From contig NW_026960610.1 in NCBI RefSeq assembly GCF_021018805.1, positions 2,976,001-3,040,000 of the forward strand: DNA of 64,000 nt, given 5' to 3'. Numbering within the stretch: position 1 is the stretch's first letter; every line of letters starts with the position of its first letter. Source of the stretch: Prinia subflava (Eukaryota > Chordata > Aves > Passeriformes > Cisticolidae). The notes beneath the pieces were generated by a model. The model saw only the letters and a list, made by a program, of their open reading frames with translations. It was not told where the DNA came from and made no database searches. Below are positions 57,299-64,000 of this stretch, in pieces. Both the position numbers and the translations under genes were made by a program.

Positions 57299-57707
57299 TT
57301 ATTGGAACTAGGACGCAGGGTAGGACAAAAACTACAAACTAACCATTTAGCATAAACACTAGTACTTTTATAAACTTTTTATATATTATGATTATGGAGC
57401 TTAACAAAATAGCAATTTGGATTTGTGCACTTCTAGTGTAAAAGCTATGGGCTAGAGACAACATTGGAGCTATTTTTGGATAAGAAAACAAATTTAGGGA
57501 CTAGAGAGGTATTAAAACTTAAAAAAAGCCTAGGGAACAGAAACACAAGAAGGATTTTATTTCTAGAGACATTATGAATTCAAGCAGCAACATGGCTACT
57601 GACTGTTTTATCCCCACACAAAGTACAACCAAAATGCAATCAATCATCAGTACAAGTCTTTTTCACTCTCTCCAGCCCAGCAGTTGGGCGACAATAACAA
57701 AAGGTAT
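57299..57707 (-). other. Element C interior, 5' end (weakly edited)
   Basis: This continues element C beyond the insertion point of element D. Next to the LTR, at 57681-57693, the minus strand reads TGTCGCCCAACTG, resembling the first half of a tRNA-Lys primer-binding site. It lies 14 bases from the LTR end, further than usual, so the assignment is weak. Pyrimidine-C steps survive here (CTCTCTCCAGCCC), so editing is weak. No gag codons were recognised. Confidence 0.6.
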
Positions 57708-58365
57708 TGTCTTGGTTTAGGGCAAATTTGGGAGGAAACCTCTGAATAGGGTCTCTCTGGAAAGCAAACTCAAAAGGCTTCTCTTCTAAGCCGGTTTGGG
57801 AAAAGAACTTCTTTGGAGAAAAGTGGAAAAAATTTATTTAAGAACAAAATGCTCACAAGCATAAAGAATGAATAATATGAAACAATAAAACTTCTTCCTG
57901 CTCTGAACAGAGATGGTAAACTTGAGAAAAATCCTTGCTGTGGGTGGCTCAGCTTACTTAGTTCTTTATCAGTCTCAGTCTTTCTGGAGGTCTAGGCCCG
58001 GTGGGCCGCAGGTGCGAGTCCTCGGTGCTTGTCTGGGGTTTTCAGTCCAGAGCAGATTTAAAGAGTTTCAAGAAAAAGGAAAAAAAACCAAAAAACAGTC
58101 TAGGGAACTTCTTTGCTCTAGCTAGCTAAAACTAACTAAAAAGCAAAAAAAAAAAAATCTTTGTCACAGGTGCCGGTCTGTGCTTCAGACAAACACAGTC
58201 TGGAGAGAGACGAATGTGTAGGAGAAGAGCTGTTTTCAAAACAAACTTGACCCTTTTTCTTTCTTTGCTTTGCTCTCAGAGCTAGTCTTAAAAGCACAGA
58301 ACTCAATATACAGCACAAACAGAACAGATGATTGAAGATACAAGCACCATAGTCACCCTAAGACA
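57708..58365 (-). repeat. Element C 5' LTR (right copy), unedited
   Basis: 658 bp. On the minus strand it starts TGTCTTAGGGTGAC and ends CTAAACCAAGACA. It has AATAAA on the minus strand near 57834 and a TATA-like TTTTAAGAC near 58288. It retains normal C content, so it serves as the unedited reference for the left end of the element. The right flank is AACTG. Confidence 0.9.
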
Positions 58366-58370
58366 AACTG

Positions 58371-58437
58371 TTAAAAAGTTTTTGTCTGTCACAGTTGGAT
58401 ATCAATATTAGATCGATATTCATATTTTAATTAATCA
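58371..58437 (+). repeat. Provirus B 3' LTR, right part (end of U5)
   Basis: It matches 39745-39806 of the 5' LTR (AGTTTTTGTC-GTCACAGTTGGATAT, and so on to TTAATCA) with a few substitutions. It completes the LTR interrupted at 49836. Confidence 0.92.
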
Positions 58438-61400
58438 TGCCTTCAATATAAAACTGTTTCTACATGTCAAATTCCCACCAACAGTTTCTGAAGCAGAAAA
58501 AGCTTCAGGGAAGGAAGGAAGAAGGCATAGAATTAGGTATGAAATAAGATTTACAAATTAAATGGATAACTGACTCCAAAGTGTGTCAACTGATACCACA
58601 CAATCCCTCCCAAGACAAACATTAAGTGATTCTCCAATCTTAGACAAGCTCTGACACAGAAAATAGGTATTTCTGACTATAATGTTCTACTGTAACTTTG
58701 AACTACAAAGTTTAACTATATGAATTTAAAACAGAATTTGGAAGGTTGGTGTAGGAATCAAACCCAAGACCATGCTCAGGCACTAATGTACAAACAGCAG
58801 AAACAACGTAAGACAGCTGAAACACAAGGACATCTATTTGCATGCCCACTTACTCATCACACCTTCCCACAAATCTCTGCATAATCTTTCAGCCACGTTT
58901 ACTCAGCTCTCTGCAAAATGTGTCCCATGGTATAATAATTTCCTGGATCTCTAAACAAAGCAAAACTTACATTAATCAAAGCTTTGCTTTGAAGTGTTCT
59001 TCCAAGTACAGAATATGTTACTCATTCTGAAGTTTGGGCGTTTCATTTTCTGGAGATCCTGAAATTACAATTTTGCCCACACAAGACAGAATGATAATAT
59101 GCAGGAGGGCATACACACACCATGAGAAATACAAACCATGATTTTGATCATAAGAAACACCATAAGCCATGCTGCAAATAACCTTTTATTTGCCTGAAAG
59201 ATTGTACAAGAACCTCTGAAATAAATAATATAACAGCAAAGTTGCACAATAATACTTCAGGAGAATCATGAGAGTAACTCAGACCAGGCAGAATGACTGC
59301 AACCACCTGAACAAAGTCTTGCTGCATATTGCACAAAGTGTTGCCAGGAAAATGCAATGCCCCAATCCCACATAACCAACTGTTAAAATGCCTGAGGTGC
59401 TCCTGCCTCCCCATGTATCTACAGACATTTAAAACTGTAACTGAGTAAATTTCTGCAGTTTACCAAAACATTTCTTCACCCACTTGGAACACTGATTCTA
59501 AATGTCAAACCTTGTACTGAAAGCAGTGTTGGTGTCTAGAGATTCAAAGGCAATCTCAAAGGAACTCGGTACTTTCATGACACTAATATCCTTGAGAGCT
59601 GAAGCTTTGGAGGCCTTTGAACAGCATATACTGAAAACATGAAAAGAAGGCAAGATTAACTCAGGGGACATGTGGGAAATCTCCCCTGAGACAAACATAC
59701 ACTACTCCAAAAGCACAGGATACAGTGGTCAGATTAGGAAGGCAGGAAGGCAGATATTTATTCAGTAGGGTCAGTACTGAAATCAAAGCAAAATGCAGTT
59801 GGTAGCTTAAGATTAAGATTTGCCACAAGAGTTTTTGTAAACACTGAAATAAAAACTGTTCAGTGAATAATAAACCTCTGCAGGGAAACCAACAGTTACA
59901 GCAACTATGAACCCAGGAGTTTTACATAAACACTTACAGAGGATTGTTCTTTCTTTGGTGCTTTTCATCACATTTCTGTGAACTTATGTTCTGGCTCATA
60001 TCCTGAATCAAGCAACAACATGCACAAACCTACCTTCTTCTGTTTGAGTCTTTCCGTAAAGTAGAAATATAAGGAAACTACCAACACCTTGCTGTCCAAA
60101 AAGCAGCTGCTGGGGAAAAATTTCTAAAACATGACAAAATTTTGCTGGATCTTGAAATAAATGACCATTCAGTGATTTATTTTTTTGCTAGGGGAGAGGG
60201 GGTGTGCAGATGGCACAAATCAAAGACTGATTTATTAAAAGGAAAAGACCTATTTGAAGACTATCAAGTATTTTAAATAATTACATTCAATAAAAAGTTT
60301 TTCAGAATTGTCAGTCATTATATCAGGCATTTGGGCGTAAAATAACTAAAAATAGAATTTGTAGATAAGCAGCCTATTTATAATGGTTTTTTATCAACAC
60401 CCTAGAACAATGCACAAGGCACAGTGTGACTAAGCTTTTACTTCAAGACTCTAATCTGATGAAAGCCTACAGAATCCAAAGGGCAGAAGTACAATTAACT
60501 AAAATTATTGAGCCTTAACTTTCTGGTGTTGAATGCACAAATTCTTTTTCACAGCAAATTCCAGTGATGTGATTCAGTTCATTTACCCTCCTTCCTTTCT
60601 TTGCTCCCGAGTTCTGCATCAGTCTTCTAACCCAGTTAACTGGCTGGAGAACAAGGCCATTCCTGTTCTCCAGCATCGCTGCTCATTACTCCTGAAGCAT
60701 GTACAGCAGAGGGGTGGCTGCTCCCACTGCACATCAAGCCAGCAGCATCACATAATTACTCCTCATCAGCTGAAGTCTTTGCCACACCCCACTGCAGAAC
60801 AGCAATGAAAAGGTTTTCTGGTTCCCAATGACAGACCAGTGATGTCCTGGCAAAGGCCCTGAGCAAAGTTCAACATAGACAACCATGTACTTTGCTGTAT
60901 GGGCCGAGCTCTAATTATCTGAAAACAGAACTGAACAGTCACATCAGCGCTCTAATTACCGGGACACAGAACAAGAGAGGAGAAAACCTGGCTGTGAGAG
61001 CAAAGAGGAACCCAGACAAAGGCAAAGATGCTGCTTCAGTCGGGACAGAGCAGCTTTGCAAAGCCTGCAAACTCCTCTGCTTCAGCTCTCATGTTCTGTT
61101 TCATTCCCACATTGCTCTGACTCACTCAAGTCACATCAATTTAAGCAACAGCAAACATGACTTTGCTCCTCGTCCAGCTGGGCTTCTGAGGGACTTGGTG
61201 ACTTGTTGATACATGACCTCTGTGCTCTTTGGGACAACAGAAGCAAAATGAGACCATCTGAAGATTTAACACATTCACTTCAAATTAAGTTTCCTCCCGG
61301 ATCCTTGGTTGATCTACCTCCACCTACCCGGCTGTCAGCTTGGATTCAACCACCCTGTAACAGGTAAGCTGGAGCAGAAGAATGAAAGTAGAATTCAGGA

Positions 61401-64000
61401 ATTTGGAACAGAGTAGTTGCATGCTGAAAATATTTGGAATCCAACATGATGGAGCTGGATGTGATAACATAACTTGGGAAAATGGAAGGAGATTAGCAAG
61501 ATGCTCAAGTTTCAGCAATGCCATAGGCAGGTCAGGCATAAATATACATACAATATTGTGACAAGGCAGAAGAGCAATAGTTATAGCTGAAGGTTTTCCT
61601 TGACAGATATGGACATTTAAACAGTGCACTGTTATCTTCAATTTTTAAATTTGCTATTATCCACAGGAATCATACTGCTGTCTGGATTTCAGTATGTGTT
61701 TATTTATGGGTTTGGAAGTCACCAGGCTGTAGAACACACTTTGAAAAACTGAGCTGTTTCCCTGAACAGCCTTCACTGGTCCTGCAGGATACCCGTATAA
61801 TACCTCTGAAGATCACATGAAAACGTAATAGTTGCTTCCACTTTGATTCTCCAGGACAGGACATTAATGCAAATATAAGCCAACACTTCTCATTATTACA
61901 AGATGTCCTTAACAACATTAGTAAGCTTACAGTGCAGCTCATTAAAACAGATCAGTTTCAGATGCAAAACTGATGTCCCTATACAATGAACACAAGCAAG
62001 ACTGTTTTTCCAGCAGTCTCCACCACTGTGCGATTATTTTCCAAGATATGACTGATTTTGCATCCAAGTGAGCTGCAACCTGAATCAGAGACATCCCAGA
62101 TGTCCAATGACAATGGAATAATGGGAAATGTATTACCAAGCTGCACACAGGAACATACACAGACAAAAGCATAAAAAAAGAGTGAAATGTACACGTAGGA
62201 GGTTTTTGATTGGTTGAGTTTTATAGTGCAAGGGGGTTTTTGTGTTCAGGTGTGGGGGGGTTTTCTGTTCAAATAAAGCAAAAATATACACATCCTTCAG
62301 TTGTTTTTGGGTGGAGTGCAGTTCCTTTCATTTGTTTTAAATGTAGGAAATAACAAACTATTTGGTAACCATGAAGAAAGGACATTTCTCTTTCCAAATT
62401 TAGGTAATTTCTTCTGTTAAAAGCAAAATTAAACAAACAGATCAGACACACCCAAATAAAAGTTCTATTTATTTTTCCCCTTCCCTTTATGAATAGCAGA
62501 TAATGTAATTCTTCCATTTTAACTAAATGGACAGACATTGATTAGAGCTAAACTTCAGCACCAAAAGAATTTTCTGGGAGTAAGCAATTTAGACAGTATT
62601 GTTACTTTTCAAGATTACAACTTTTATTTCAAAAGTATTCACTTAGATGATCAGCTGCTAGCTATGGCAGATTAAACTGCGTATTACAATAATTCATTTT
62701 TGAAACAACAGGGACAATTTTTGAATGTTTTATACATTATCAATTTATGAAATATGCCAGTCTGTACCCAAAAGTGATACACACAGTTTAAATATAAGGT
62801 CACAATTGATAAATTACATGCAGAAAAACAAATACCATACTCTCAAAGGGACAATGCTATACACACCATGTGAGTAGATTATTTTAGATTTAGTACTTTA
62901 AAGCACCTTACCATAAGCATAAAGTTGCTTTGGTTAAAGCCCTTCTTTTTAACTTGATGAATTCAAATAAACAGCAAACAGAGCAGGGAAACAATTAGTC
63001 ATAACCCTACGATCATCACTCATCAGGAGAGCAACTATAACCAGCAGACATCCATTCAAGTGACAGAAGACAGAGAGAGGGAACAAAAGGGAAAGTGAAA
63101 ACCAGCATGAGATTACACTACACTGCTAACAGGTGTCATCAGATGGAGAACTTTCCAAAGTCAGAGCTTTCCAGAAAAAACCTGCTTACAGTACGTTGAA
63201 CATCCTGCAAGCTAGCCAGACCTTCCAAGCAGCCAGGACAGTTTGCAAGCTCACCTATCCCATTAAAAGCAGCAGTTGACCTCCTTCAAATGAAATATAA
63301 GCCATTTTAGATCCACACCTCTCTGCCTCCCACATGGAGTTCAAGTTGCAAACAGTTCATGTGCAAAAGGCACTGGCTTACAAACCATACACTAATGCTG
63401 CACTTGGACAGATGGCAGGACCCACAGCCATGTTGAGAGGAAACTGAACTGCATTTAACCCAGAAACATACCCGAATCAAAACCAAAACTCAGCTTTTAA
63501 ACATGCAACAGAATGTTTCTGCTTTGAACCACTGTTCTGTCTTCATGACAAAAAAAAAATAAATTAGCAGGAGTACACCTGTGTCATGTTTCAATATATT
63601 CATTAAGCCTGCATATTAATTTCTAGTCACAGAAGAGGAATATTGGCTTTTTTATCAAATATTCCATCACAAAGAAAACATTACTTTTACCTAGCCAATC
63701 TTGAAAAAAATTACAGCTATTTTCTTTTAATGCAAGTCAACACTCAGTCTGTGAGTATTCAGTCTACTAATCTTTAGGTCATTTTAGTGGTTGGTTAAAA
63801 AAAAGGTTATTTGGAGAGCTAAAAGCATTTACTGGAGAAAAACTTTTTACTGAAGAGGTTAATTCTTCCACTGAGATTAAGAAATCTTTTCCCCCTTAAC
63901 AAGCATAAACACTGTCACACACACCATACTGAGACCAGATGTAACAAAAACAAGTGTCCAATAAATAAGGTAAGAAGTTTGTCATTTCCTTAAAAAAACA
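58438..64000. other. AT-rich background, no gene recognised
   Basis: About 5.6 kb of AT-rich DNA to the end of the window. The open frames are short (up to 105 codons at 60892-61209 on the plus strand and at 61324-61641 on the minus strand) and show no domain. No solo LTR with matched flanks was found. Confidence 0.6.

Larger units (their letters stand above)
49837..58365 (-). mobile_element. Element C: heavily C-to-T edited LTR retrotransposon (ERVL-like)
   Basis: AACTG flanks both sides (49832-49836 and 58366-58370), and the interrupted LTR of provirus B resumes exactly beyond. Removing nested element D leaves about 5.6 kb. Minus orientation is shown by the right LTR (TGTCTTAGGG start, AATAAA near its far end), by RT codons readable only on the minus strand at about 51700-51915, and by the direction of editing. 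The 5-bp duplication and the CCAAGACA end link it to the solo LTRs at 11763 and 16136. No env is recognisable; about 1.8 kb lies beyond the RT active site, enough only for RNase H and integrase. The interior is described separately. Confidence 0.9.
39676..58437 (+). mobile_element. Provirus B: gammaretrovirus-like, carrying nested elements C and D
   Basis: The provirus proper comprises 39676-49836 plus 58371-58437; the rest is a later insertion. It holds a truncated 5' LTR, a tRNA-Arg primer-binding site, a long leader, gag, pro, pol, env, a polypurine tract and a 3' LTR split in U5. Class I affinity is shown by the capsid C-terminal domain, the single zinc knuckle, the absence of a dUTPase, and the RT and integrase motifs. 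The 3' LTR resumes at 58371 with the same sequence that follows the equivalent point in the 5' LTR (39745 onward), which proves that 49837-58365 was inserted. All genes carry stops or frameshifts. No target duplication can be read because the left end is lost. Confidence 0.92.

Overview
The window looks like non-coding DNA of a bird, most likely a passerine. I infer this from the LTR families, a CR1-type LINE tail, AT-rich flanks without genes, and an envelope gene of a type I associate with avian endogenous retroviruses. I found no convincing host exon, rRNA or tRNA gene. Almost everything interpretable is retroviral: two large proviruses, two further LTR elements nested inside the second one, and about a dozen solo LTRs. 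Many of these have exact target-site duplications (TSDs) that fix their borders.

Layout. Bases 1-26750 are AT-rich background with solo LTRs at 2897, 3508 (tentative), 10264, 11763, 13202, 14213, 16136, 20670 and 25220. Provirus A, at 26757-34610 on the plus strand, is a betaretrovirus-like (ERVK-type) element. It has 327/326-bp LTRs, a 6-bp TSD ACACAC, gag, dUTPase, protease, RT, RNase H and integrase, but no env. A solo LTR (29186-29811) sits inside its gag. All genes are broken, and the protease Asp-Thr-Gly is Asp-Thr-Glu. Bases 34617-39675 are background with one more solo LTR and a CR1 tail.

Provirus B spans 39676-58437 on the plus strand and is gammaretrovirus-like. Its 5' LTR is truncated and its primer-binding site matches tRNA-Arg. 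It carries gag, pro, pol and a long atypical env, all with stops or frameshifts. Its 3' LTR is split by element C (49837-58365, minus strand, TSD AACTG). Element C is in turn split by element D (54365-57293, minus strand, TSD ACATG). This is a three-level nest with the insertion order fixed by the sequence.

The most striking signal is DNA editing. Most of the interior of element C is stripped of C on the plus strand, and the surviving C mostly follow a purine. Where the element's two ends can be compared, 5 of 5 C preceded by a pyrimidine are T, and 0 of 3 preceded by a purine are changed. On the element's own sense strand this is G-to-A. It turned the catalytic Asp-Asp of reverse transcriptase into Asn-Asn. 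This is the footprint of an APOBEC-type cytidine deaminase acting on minus-strand cDNA.

Element D consists of two 1372-bp LTRs around only 185 bp, which holds a tRNA-Glu primer-binding site and a polypurine tract. It is a minimal, coding-free retrotransposon. Its two LTRs differ almost only by G in the left copy versus A in the right copy. All 16 such sites are followed by a purine and all lie towards the U3 side of the 5' LTR, which suggests deamination on the opposite (plus) DNA strand.

All proviral genes are dead copies and are described as such. Borders backed by TSDs are firm. Family names, the passerine assignment and the editing enzyme are inference.
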